Source: Lachnospiraceae bacterium
GTDB lineage: Bacteria; Bacillota; Clostridia; Lachnospirales; Lachnospiraceae
Length of the DNA stretch: 32,386 bases
NCBI GenBank assembly: GCA_017462755.1
Contig: JAFTQM010000021.1
Span: forward strand, 1-32,386
Direction: 5' to 3'
Shown: positions 16,016 to 23,358 of the stretch, piece after piece
Position numbering within the stretch: the first letter of the stretch is position 1
How the letters are laid out: each line of letters begins with the position of its first letter
Notes under the pieces: model-generated
The model's input: only the letters and a program-made list of their open reading frames with translations
What the model was told of the DNA's origin: nothing
The model's database searches: none
Translations under genes and position numbers: made by a program

Positions 16016-17843
16016 AGAGCGAACGCAAAATTTTATTTTGGAATGGATGAACAGTTTGGAAGATCAGAACAAATTACAAAGCAGAAAACCGAATAGGAAT
16101 CAATATACTGCGCAGAGAAAAGCGAAGTACGAGAAAGCACAGGCACAGGACGAGGATTTATATGCACTGCTAAAGAGAGAGCGGGAGCACCAGAGTAGCG
16201 GTGTGGGCAGCAGAGTGCCGCAGGGCGGAAAGAAGCAGGCGACAACTGCAGCAGCATATGCGGCTACGGCAAAGGCTGCGAAAAAGACGGCAGCAAAGGC
16301 ACCCAAAAAGGTACAGTTGGATAGGAACGCAGATTATTATATTACGACACCGGATATGACTGCGGCTCGAAATGCTGCGGAGCAGCATACCTCAAGGAAG
16401 CGCAAAAGCGAGGGACCGTCCGGTACAGCAATTCTTGGAATTATTGCATTGTTTGTAGTAGCAATCATTGCCGTGACTGCGTTTTCGATTGCGGCAAAGC
16501 ACAATAAGCAGATAGAGGCGGATGCGAACAAAGCACCGAGTACCGCACCGACCAAGGCACCGACCGTAGTGGAGGCAAATCGGGAAATTCTTGCGATTTT
16601 GGAACGCAAGGATACTGCCAATATGCTTTTGCAGCTTTACAGCATTGCAGATGGAGAAACGCTGTTTTTGAATTACACTTCGATTACGGATATCCGGGAC
16701 AAGTATGACCAGCAGCTGGTGGTAGGACAGCTGGAGATAGGAGCAGTCGTAGAGGTTAAGTATGATTCCGAACAAAGAAAGGTAGCATTGTTGCAGGTGT
16801 CGGACGAGGGCTGGGAATTAAAATATCAGACCGGTCTGACGGTTAGTGAGGACCGGTCCTTGGTAAATCTGCGGTCGCAGACCTACGAATATACGAATGC
16901 GCTGCATGTTTACGATGGGGATGAGCAGAGGTCGCTTGAACATATTTCAGCCGAGGACACGATAACGCTGCGGGGAATAGGCACGGAGGTATATGTCATT
17001 CGGGTAGAGCGTGGTCACGGATACTTGACTTTGGCTGCCGAAAAGGATTATATCGGCGGCAACCTGTATCTGAACAATGATTATTTTGCGCAGATTACCG
17101 AAGGAATGGTATTGCAGATTAAGGAAGGCACCTACGAGGTTACGGTGGAAAATCAGGATTTGACTGCGACCATCGAGACTACGATTGCACGCAACGAGAC
17201 CGCAATACTGGATTTGACGGAATATGCACGTGTACCGGACCCGATGTGTCAGGTGAATTTCCAGATTTCGCCGAGCGGAGCGGTATTATATCTGAATGGT
17301 GACAGCACTTATTACAAAAATCCGATTACACTTCCGTATGGTGCGTATACGATGAAAGTAGAGTCGGGCGGTTATGTGACCTATGAAGGTACGTTGACGA
17401 TAAACAAGGCAACGATGACGGTTAGCATTGATTTGCCGCCGGAGGTAGAGGAGCCGGACGATACGGATAGTTCCGGCGGTACGACAACCGATGGCGAAAA
17501 CCATGGTTCCGGTAGCAGTGACAACAATGATACGGGTTCTGATTCGGATGCATCGAGCGGAGATGATGATAACTACGAGGATGATATATCGGACAATACC
17601 TCGGAAAATTTGGAGGATTATCAGGTAGACGAAGAAAATTCCATTGTTATCCGTTCGGATGAAGGGGTTGAGGTTTATCTGAACGGAGATTATATGGGTG
17701 TCATTGAGGATGGCTTCGTAGCGTTTACAAAGTATATTGGCAGCTTTACGCTGGAGCTGGTCAAGGGAACAGAAACCAAATCGTATGTGATTCTGGTGGA
17801 TGACAGCGGCGAGGATTTCGAGTTTTCAAGATATTTTAAATAA
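16005..17843 (+). CDS. Single-pass membrane protein with PEGA-type domains
   Basis: The protein has up to 612 residues. A basic, Ala/Lys/Gln-rich cytoplasmic part (1-138) is followed by one membrane helix (about 141-165, ILGIIALFVVAIIAVTAFSIAA) and a large outer region. The outer region contains PEGA-like beta modules: near 350-405 (GGNLYLNNDYF...LQIKEGTYEVTVE), 415-475 (FQISPSGAVLYLNGDSTYYKNPITLPYGAYTMKVESGGY) and the C-terminus (VEVYLNGDYMGVIEDGF...). A Ser/Asp/Gly-rich acidic linker covers about 482-545. PEGA modules are thought to bind surface polymers or act in envelope assembly; the role here is unknown. The start is uncertain. GTG at 16005 lies inside repeat copy 2 with GAGG 10 bases upstream, while ATG at 16047 lacks a good binding site. 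It has its own promoter and terminator. Confidence 0.78.
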   Translation: MARRERTQNFILEWMNSLEDQNKLQSRKPNRNQYTAQRKAKYEKAQAQDEDLYALLKREREHQSSGVGSRVPQGGKKQATTAAAYAATAKAAKKTAAKAPKKVQLDRNADYYITTPDMTAARNAAEQHTSRKRKSEGPSGTAILGIIALFVVAIIAVTAFSIAAKHNKQIEADANKAPSTAPTKAPTVVEANREILAILERKDTANMLLQLYSIADGETLFLNYTSITDIRDKYDQQLVVGQLEIGAVVEVKYDSEQRKVALLQVSDEGWELKYQTGLTVSEDRSLVNLRSQTYEYTNALHVYDGDEQRSLEHISAEDTITLRGIGTEVYVIRVERGHGYLTLAAEKDYIGGNLYLNNDYFAQITEGMVLQIKEGTYEVTVENQDLTATIETTIARNETAILDLTEYARVPDPMCQVNFQISPSGAVLYLNGDSTYYKNPITLPYGAYTMKVESGGYVTYEGTLTINKATMTVSIDLPPEVEEPDDTDSSGGTTTDGENHGSGSSDNNDTGSDSDASSGDDDNYEDDISDNTSENLEDYQVDEENSIVIRSDEGVEVYLNGDYMGVIEDGFVAFTKYIGSFTLELVKGTETKSYVILVDDSGEDFEFSRYFK

Positions 17844-17846
17844 TCT

Positions 17847-17889
17847 AAGAATGGCTGGAAGAGCTTATTGCTTTTCCAGCCATTCTTTT
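17847..17889 (+). terminator. Terminator overlapping the 3' end of the convergent HAD gene
   Basis: A 14-bp perfect stem (AAGAATGGCTGGAA with TTCCAGCCATTCTT at 17874-17887) can be extended inward by AGC/GCT pairs. A short T-run follows. The reverse-strand HAD gene's stop codon (17865-17867) and its last codons lie within the loop and right arm. Confidence 0.82.
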
Positions 17890-18518
17890 ACTGCAAATAA
17901 GTCCGGGCAGATGAGAGCAGCGGTCTGACGCATTTCTTCATCCGGAGCAATCATGTCCGGTACCATAATCGGGAACATACCGGCGCGGGAGGCAGAACGG
18001 ATGCCGTTAAAGGAATCCTCGATTGCGATAGCTTCGGACGGAGCCACGCCCAACTGTTCGCAAGCCATGAGAAAAATATCCGGTTCCGGCTTGCTGCGTT
18101 TTAACATATCACCGCCGGTCAGATGGTCAAAATAAGGCATGAGTCCGGCAGCTTCAATCTGGTGCGTAACAACAGCAATGCGGGTAGAGGAAGCAAGACC
18201 GATGCGATAGCCCTGCGCTTTCAGATATTGCAGCAGTTCGACGATACCGGGCTTCATCGGAAGTCTGCCGTGGTCAAAATTGGCATGATACCAGGCCGAG
18301 CTTTCCTGCTTGTATTGGTCGAACGGAAAATCCTCACCATAATGAGCCAGAAAGATTTCCTTGGTAGTGGTAATGTTGGTACCGATGCAACGGTAAAAGA
18401 CCTCTTCCAGTCCGACGATACCATTTCGCTCTGCGATTTGCAGCCAGCCCTGTAGCACGGCTCGTTCGGAATCAAAAATCACGCCATCCATGTCGAAAAC
18501 AACAGCCTTGTATTTCAT
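17865..18518 (-). CDS. HAD-superfamily phosphatase, beta-phosphoglucomutase-like
   Basis: This 217-residue HAD hydrolase has the nucleophile and acid motif FD(9)MD(11)GVIFDSE, motif II in GLASST (S110 or S111), motif III lysine K143 in RSKPEPDIF, and motif IV E167-D168 in IAIEDSFNGIRSASRAGM. The alpha-helical cap between residues 17 and 85 is of the beta-phosphoglucomutase / phosphatase class. Substrates are sugar phosphates or similar small metabolites and cannot be fixed from sequence. The start at 18518 has GGAGG 7 bases upstream on the reverse strand; the longer frame to 18566 does not. A nearby GH94 phosphorylase is 15 kb away and gives no support for a mutase role. Confidence 0.9.
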   Translation of the reverse strand: MKYKAVVFDMDGVIFDSERAVLQGWLQIAERNGIVGLEEVFYRCIGTNITTTKEIFLAHYGEDFPFDQYKQESSAWYHANFDHGRLPMKPGIVELLQYLKAQGYRIGLASSTRIAVVTHQIEAAGLMPYFDHLTGGDMLKRSKPEPDIFLMACEQLGVAPSEAIAIEDSFNGIRSASRAGMFPIMVPDMIAPDEEMRQTAALICPDLFAVKEWLEKQ

Positions 18519-18556
18519 AAATGCGCCTCCATTTTGCTTGCTTTTCTGTTGCAAAA

Positions 18557-18585
18557 AGTTTATCATAGTTTAGTGTAGAGGACAA
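18557..18585 (-). promoter_or_regulatory. Promoter of the HAD gene
   Basis: On the reverse strand TTGTCC (18585-18580) and TAAACT (18562-18557) are 17 bases apart, about 40 bases before the start codon. Confidence 0.55.
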
Positions 18586-18609
18586 GAAGAAAATGATGAG
18601 CCTTTAGGT

Positions 18610-18638
18610 TTGAAATGAGATGGAGAATGGTGTGTAAA
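18610..18638 (+). promoter_or_regulatory. Possible promoter of tldD-pmbA
   Basis: TTGAAA (18610-18615) and a weak TGTAAA (18633-18638) are 17 bases apart, 40 bases before the tldD ATG. Confidence 0.38.
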
Positions 18639-18678
18639 AAGCACATTGATAAAAGGTTCTCGGAATGAAAGGAGTAGT

Positions 18679-20109
18679 ATGAAAGTAAAATCGAGTGAGT
18701 ATTTAGCAAAAGTAAAGCCGCTGCTGGTTTGCTTGAGAGACCGGCTGTTACAGGAATATCCGTATGTTTCGGTATTGGCAACAGATTCTAAGGCTATGAG
18801 TTATCGTGTCAGCAAGAACGGAACGAGTATTTCGACGCATGATTTGCTGAGCGGAAGAGGCTTTGTCGTAAAGGTATACGACGGCAGCAGCTATGCGGAG
18901 TATTCCTTTAACGATATTTCAGAGGATAATTTAGAGGAGCTGATTAGCAATATCCGTGAGGCGGTCGTACCGTTGGCGGAGAATCTGCCGGAGGGAGTAA
19001 AGAAGAGTGCATATCGCATGCTTGAGGATGAGCCGGCAGTGTTTGCAGACAGTACGGAATATGAGGTAGACCCGGAAAGCTATGGGGATGAAGCGATTAT
19101 TCGCGAGCTGACGCAGATTAGTGAAAAGGGAAGAGCATATAACGAAAAGATTTTGGATTGTATTGCAAATTTAAGTTATCAGAGATACAGCAAGCTTTTT
19201 TTGTCCAAGAATCGTGATATGGAGCAGAATATTCTTTGGACAGCGGGTGCTTTTTTCGTAATGGCATCCAAGGGCGAAGAGGTCAAGAACAGCTATCGCG
19301 GTTTTTCAAATCTGGGCGGTCTGGAGTTGCTTGATAAGATGCGGGATGGTGTGGAAAAGGTGGCAAAGACCGCATTGGAGTTGTTGGAGAGCGAGCCGAT
19401 GATTCCGGGCGAGTATGATTGTATTTGTGACCCGGGCGTGACCGGCATGATTGTTCACGAAGCCTTCGGACATGGTGTAGAGATGGATATGTTCGTAAAG
19501 AAGAGAGCATTAGCAGAGCAGTTTGTAGGTAAGCAGGTGGCTTCAAAGCTGGTAAACATGCATGATGGTGCAGCGGCAGCAAAGGAGGTTGCAAGCTATT
19601 TCTTTGACGATGAGGGTGTGCTGGCACAGGATACATTAGTGATTGAGCAGGGTATCTTAAAGGCAGGCATCAGTGATGCACAGTCTGCAATGCACCTTGG
19701 AACGGTGCCGACCGGAAACGGACGCCGCGAAAGCTATGCCAGAAAGGCATACACCCGTATGACAAATACGTTTTTTGAGGGTGGCAAGGATAAGGTAGAG
19801 GATATGATAGCCTCGATTTCGTACGGCTTTTTGTTAGAGGAAGCGCAGAGCGGTATGGAGGATCCGAAGAACTGGGGTATCCAGTGCATGGTAAGTATTG
19901 CCAGAGAGATTAAGGACGGCAAGCTGACCGGAAAGATTTATAGTCCGATTGTTCTGACCGGCTATGTACCGGATTTGTTAAAGTCCATCAGCATGGTATC
20001 GGAAACGGTAGAGCTTGGCGGAGGCGGTTTCTGCGGCAAGGGCTACAAGGAATGGGTCAAGGTTTCGGACGGTGGTCCTTATATTAAGGCAAGAATTCGT
20101 TTGGGATAA
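18679..20109 (+). CDS. tldD: TldD-type zinc metalloprotease
   Basis: TldD is the catalytic partner of the TldD/TldE (PmbA) heterodimeric protease, which in other bacteria cleaves unfolded or modified peptides such as microcin precursors. The 476-residue protein has the family zinc motif HExxxH at 260-265 (VHEAFGHGVEMD). The C-terminal beta barrel includes GLLEEAQ-like and GGGGFCGKGYKEWVKVSDGGP segments, where family members place a metal-binding cysteine. AAAGGAG lies 4 to 5 bases before the ATG at 18679; the longer frame from 18646 lacks support. The partner gene follows after 60 bp in the same direction, as expected for an operon. No modified-peptide precursor gene was seen nearby. Confidence 0.93.
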   Translation: MKVKSSEYLAKVKPLLVCLRDRLLQEYPYVSVLATDSKAMSYRVSKNGTSISTHDLLSGRGFVVKVYDGSSYAEYSFNDISEDNLEELISNIREAVVPLAENLPEGVKKSAYRMLEDEPAVFADSTEYEVDPESYGDEAIIRELTQISEKGRAYNEKILDCIANLSYQRYSKLFLSKNRDMEQNILWTAGAFFVMASKGEEVKNSYRGFSNLGGLELLDKMRDGVEKVAKTALELLESEPMIPGEYDCICDPGVTGMIVHEAFGHGVEMDMFVKKRALAEQFVGKQVASKLVNMHDGAAAAKEVASYFFDDEGVLAQDTLVIEQGILKAGISDAQSAMHLGTVPTGNGRRESYARKAYTRMTNTFFEGGKDKVEDMIASISYGFLLEEAQSGMEDPKNWGIQCMVSIAREIKDGKLTGKIYSPIVLTGYVPDLLKSISMVSETVELGGGGFCGKGYKEWVKVSDGGPYIKARIRLG

Positions 20110-20169
20110 AAAGTGCGCGATTTTCTGGGATTGATAGAGTGCGCGGATTCGCGCAGAAATGAGGGAAAT

Positions 20170-21450
20170 ATGATTGAACGTATTAAATTGGCACTGGCAA
20201 AGACCGGGGTGTCAGTATATCAAATAAGTGAGACAAAGGAAGAGTCAGTAGAGCTGTTCTTTATTCGCAAGAGTCTGGATATGCGCCGGAGAAAGGCAGT
20301 AAAGAAGGCGAGTGTTACGGTGTACCGCGAGTTTTCGGAGGGCGAGAAGCGTTATCTTGGTTCTTCTTCTACGGTGCTGCAGGACAGCCTGACGGATGAG
20401 GAGATAGAAAAGCAGATTGCGTCCGCATGGTATGCGGCAAGCTTTGTAAAGAACCTGTACTATGAGTTACCGGAGGGCGAGCGGAAGGAATCCGTACACG
20501 CGTCTAGCGGTCTGGCAGACAAGGAGCTGGCAGAGAGTGCGCAGATTTATGCAAAGGCATTGTTTGCAGAGGATACGGAGGAGGATGTATTCTTAAATTC
20601 AACGGAAGTCTTTTTGAAGCGGACGTGGCATCGTATCGTAAATTCCCGTGGGATTGACGTAAGCTATGTGAATGAGCGTGCGTCCGGTGAGTTTGTGGTG
20701 CAGTGCATTGGCGAACAGGATGTGGAAACCTATGTGGATTTTGCATATCATGACTTGGAAACAGAAGCATTGCGCCGGAAGGTAAGAGCTGCACTGGAGC
20801 AGACCAGAGCGCGTGCGTCAGCCGTACAGGCACCTCCGGCAGGCAATTATCGCGTGATTTTGTCCGGCGATTATGTGCCTACACTGCTTTCTTATTATGT
20901 AGACCGCGCAGGCACTGCGTATGTATATCAGAAGTATTCGAATTATGAGGTTGGCTGCAAGGTACAGGGCGAAGAGGTTTGTGGAGATGCCATCAACCTG
21001 ACCTTAAAGGCAACAGTACCATACAGTGGAGAAGGTATTGCATTAGAGGATCGCGAGCTGGTAAAGGACGGCAGCTTGCAGCTTCTGCATGGTGGAATTC
21101 GGTTTGCGTATTATCTGGGAGTAGAGCCAACCGGTCACTATGACGGATTGACAGCAAAGGCAGGAACGGTGTCATTAGAGGAAATGAAACAGCAGCCATA
21201 TCTGCATGTGGTGAATTTCTCGGACTTCCAGATGGATTCGTTTTCGGGACATTTCGGCGGCGAGATTCGTCTGGCATATTGGTTTGATGGCGAAAAGGTC
21301 GTTCCGGTAACCGGCGGTTCGATTAACGGAAGTATCTTGGATGTGCAGAAGAATCTGACATTCTCGAAGGAGCTGCAGACGGAGAAGGATTTCGAAGGTC
21401 CGATGGCAGTGTGCATGGAAGGCATCAGCGTAGCAGGAAGCGAGGAGTAA
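20170..21450 (+). CDS. pmbA: PmbA/TldE-type protease subunit
   Basis: This 426-residue protein is the second member of the TldD/PmbA family. It lacks the HExxxH zinc motif, as expected for the structural PmbA/TldE subunit. The N-terminal domain has ISETKEESVELFFIRKSLDMRRRK, and the C-terminal barrel includes YRVILSGDYVPTLLSYYVDRAGTAYVY and the ending GGSINGSILDV...LTFSKELQ typical of the family. The start at 20170 has GAGGGA about 3 to 4 bases away. An upstream ATG at 20113 begins 3 bases after tldD but has no binding site. It is predicted to form a complex with TldD. Confidence 0.88.
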   Translation: MIERIKLALAKTGVSVYQISETKEESVELFFIRKSLDMRRRKAVKKASVTVYREFSEGEKRYLGSSSTVLQDSLTDEEIEKQIASAWYAASFVKNLYYELPEGERKESVHASSGLADKELAESAQIYAKALFAEDTEEDVFLNSTEVFLKRTWHRIVNSRGIDVSYVNERASGEFVVQCIGEQDVETYVDFAYHDLETEALRRKVRAALEQTRARASAVQAPPAGNYRVILSGDYVPTLLSYYVDRAGTAYVYQKYSNYEVGCKVQGEEVCGDAINLTLKATVPYSGEGIALEDRELVKDGSLQLLHGGIRFAYYLGVEPTGHYDGLTAKAGTVSLEEMKQQPYLHVVNFSDFQMDSFSGHFGGEIRLAYWFDGEKVVPVTGGSINGSILDVQKNLTFSKELQTEKDFEGPMAVCMEGISVAGSEE

Positions 21451-21486
21451 AGGAATCCGCTTAGCAGAGATTGTGAAAAGTCAAAC

Positions 21487-21546
21487 TTGACAAATTTGGA
21501 GAAAGGTAATATATTACTTATTAGAAGTAGGTAATGTATTACCTTT
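21487..21546 (+). promoter_or_regulatory. Promoter and palindromic operator of the tag-marR-flavodoxin operon
   Basis: A consensus TTGACA (21487-21492) and TATATT (21510-21515) are 17 bases apart. The -10 lies inside a perfect 12-base palindrome GTAATATATTAC (21506-21517). A second site, GGTAATGTATTACC (21530-21543), lies 25 bp downstream centre to centre, just after the expected transcript start. The two sites are also inverted to each other, so the RNA could form a 16-bp hairpin (21502-21517 with 21531-21546). A MarR-type regulator is encoded in the operon and is the natural candidate ligand for these sites. Confidence 0.72.
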
Positions 21547-21633
21547 CTTTGCGTTATTAGAAGATTTGATAGAAATGCGTTATGAGATACAGTATCACAG
21601 AAGCAGAGATCATTTGAAACGGAGGATAAGATA

Positions 21634-22203
21634 TTGAATGAGCTGAAGGAAAAGGAACTATGCCGGTGTCGCTGGTGTAATTCGAAAAATCCGATTTATA
21701 TCGAATATCATGACCACGAATGGTGTGTGCCGGAATACCGGGATGAGCTGTTGTTGGAGCTGTTAATTTTGGAGAGCTTTCAGGCGGGGCTGTCCTGGGA
21801 GTGCGTGCTGAATAAGCGGGAGTATTTTCGGGAGGCATTTGATGGCTTTGCTCTGGAGAAGGTTTGTGTTTATGATGAGAGCAAGGTCGCAGAGCTTTTG
21901 CAAAACAAGAATATTATTCGAAACCGTCTCAAAGTCAATGCGGCGATTAATAATGCAAGGATATTCCGCAAAATACAGGAGGAGTACGGTTCGTTTGTGA
22001 AGTATATCTGGGGCTTTACCGATGGTATGGTAATCTACGAGGTGGATAAAACCAGTTCAGAGCTTTCAGATCGGGTGTCGGCAGATTTGAAAAAGCGTGG
22101 TATGAAGTTTGTCGGAACGACGATTATTTATTCTTATTTGCAGGCAATCGGAGTACTGTATTCTCATGACAAAGAGTGTTTTTTATTTAGGGAACATGGG
22201 TGA
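21634..22203 (+). CDS. tag: DNA-3-methyladenine glycosylase I
   Basis: Tag removes 3-methyladenine from alkylated DNA to start base-excision repair. The 189-residue protein aligns by motif with the E. coli enzyme: RC(12)RWC near the N-terminus, YIEYH(26)DHEW, LILE(47)SFQAGLSW(55), IIRNRLKVNAAINNARIF, KKRGMKFVGTTIIYSYLQAIG and H178-DKE-C182. The zinc ligands (C12, H26, H178, C182) and the active-site E47 all appear present. The start is TTG, 8 bases after GGAGG; an overlapping ATG at 21638 is out of frame. It is the first gene of an operon with a MarR regulator and a flavodoxin-like protein, under a promoter with a palindromic operator. This suggests a response to an alkylating, phenolic or oxidative signal. 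Confidence 0.95.
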   Translation: MNELKEKELCRCRWCNSKNPIYIEYHDHEWCVPEYRDELLLELLILESFQAGLSWECVLNKREYFREAFDGFALEKVCVYDESKVAELLQNKNIIRNRLKVNAAINNARIFRKIQEEYGSFVKYIWGFTDGMVIYEVDKTSSELSDRVSADLKKRGMKFVGTTIIYSYLQAIGVLYSHDKECFLFREHG

Positions 22204-22259
22204 GTCGGTTATGGTGCAGTTTGGCAATGCAAGCGGATATTTCGGAATGGAGGTGCAGC

Positions 22260-22739
22260 ATGGATTTTGAAAATATGATGAATGCTGAGAAGGTCGATTT
22301 TGCTGGTGTTGATGCTCCGTTGTTTCTTTTGGGGCTACTCAGTGCGTTTGATAACCGCTATCAGGCAAAGGCGGATACGTTCTTTGAGGAAATCAGCTGG
22401 AAGCAGTTTTTTGCGATTATCTGCATTAATCTGTGCAAGGAGGCACCGACCGTAAAGGAGCTGGCAGAGCTTATGGGAAGCTCGCACCAGAATGTGAAGC
22501 AGATTTTACTTAAGCTGGAGCAAAAGGGATTTGTGCAGATTGAGGAGGATGGAGCCGACCGACGAAAGCAGAGGATTGTGCTGACAGAGAAAACCAAAGT
22601 ATTTTGTGAAGAACATGAGGAGGGCAGCAGCCGAGTAGTAGGAGCTATTTTTCAGGGAATTTCGCAAGAGCAGTTGGGGATTACGATACAAACCATCCTA
22701 CAGATGGAGGAAAATTTGAAACAGGTGGAGATTAGCTAA
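22260..22739 (+). CDS. MarR-family transcriptional regulator
   Basis: This 159-residue winged-helix protein has the MarR arrangement: an N-terminal dimerisation helix, a helix-turn-helix at about 62-88 (PTVKELAELMGSSHQNVKQILLKLEQKGFV) and the wing with conserved D-x-R-R (EEDGADRRKQRIVLTEKT, about 95-112). A C-terminal helix pair for dimerisation follows. Such proteins repress their own operon and release DNA on binding a small ligand or on thiol oxidation. Cysteines occur at residues 55, 59 and 116, so redox sensing is possible but unproven. GGAGG lies 7 to 8 bases before the ATG; the longer frame from 22200 overlaps tag and is not needed. Likely target: the palindromes at 21506-21543. Confidence 0.9.
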   Translation: MDFENMMNAEKVDFAGVDAPLFLLGLLSAFDNRYQAKADTFFEEISWKQFFAIICINLCKEAPTVKELAELMGSSHQNVKQILLKLEQKGFVQIEEDGADRRKQRIVLTEKTKVFCEEHEEGSSRVVGAIFQGISQEQLGITIQTILQMEENLKQVEIS

Positions 22740-22765
22740 AAAATCATTTTGGAATGGAGGAGCAT

Positions 22766-23260
22766 ATGAATCGAATTGTAGTATATACGAGCGGAACCGG
22801 ATTTACAGCAACGTATGCGGACTGGATTGCGAAGAGTCTGCAATGTGAGGCGAGGGAGCTAAAGAATGTAAATTTAGAGGAATTAGCGGAATATGACCAA
22901 GTGGTTTATGGCGGCTGGGTCATGGCGGGCATGGTAGTTGATTATAATAAAATCAAGGAAAAAGACTTAAAGAATGTGGTAGTATTTGCAGTCGGCATGA
23001 CGATTCCGAGCGAAGCTTTGCGTAAGCAGCTTGCCGAGCAGAACGGTATTGAGCCGGAGCGATTCTTTTATTTTGAGGGTGGATACTGTCCGGAGAAGCT
23101 GGGATTTTTTAAGAAGCTGATTATTAAGATGATTGCGCGTTCGATAAAGAAAAAGCCGGAGAAAACAGAAGAAGATTTGCATATGCTGGAAACCGTAAAG
23201 GGTGCCGACCGGACGAGCAGGGAAGCGATAGCAGGCTTGGTGGAGTACTGCGAGCGGTAA
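22766..23260 (+). CDS. Flavodoxin-domain protein
   Basis: The 164-residue protein has a flavodoxin-like fold related to the protoporphyrinogen oxidase HemG/Flavodoxin_5 group. The FMN phosphate loop is TSGTGFTATYADWIA (8-22), and the second nucleotide segment is YDQVVYGGWVMAGMV. It should bind FMN and carry electrons or reduce a quinone-like substrate. The C-terminal third (FFKKLIIKMIARSIKKKPEK) is basic and hydrophobic and may touch the membrane. GGAGG is 5 bases before the ATG at 22766. It ends the tag-marR operon, so it is likely induced together with DNA repair, for example by quinones or electrophiles. That role is inferred. Confidence 0.83.
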   Translation: MNRIVVYTSGTGFTATYADWIAKSLQCEARELKNVNLEELAEYDQVVYGGWVMAGMVVDYNKIKEKDLKNVVVFAVGMTIPSEALRKQLAEQNGIEPERFFYFEGGYCPEKLGFFKKLIIKMIARSIKKKPEKTEEDLHMLETVKGADRTSREAIAGLVEYCER

Positions 23261-23310
23261 AGCTTGAGAGATATGCAGTAGAGTGCAACAAAATGATACG
23301 AATAACCAAG

Positions 23311-23358
23311 CAGGAGCAATATCCTTGAATAAATGAGGATATTGCTCCTGTCGTTTTA
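23311..23358 (+). terminator. Terminator of the tag-marR-flavodoxin operon
   Basis: CAGGAGCAATATCCT and AGGATATTGCTCCTG form a perfect 15-bp stem with a 10-base loop, followed by TCGTTTTA. It reaches the end of the convergent nagA. Confidence 0.85.

Noticed and set aside
15813-16028. 71-residue reverse frame across the 63-bp repeats
   Set aside because: Its Ser/Leu/Arg-rich repeats come directly from the DNA repeat and it has no start signal; it is treated as a by-product of the repeat.
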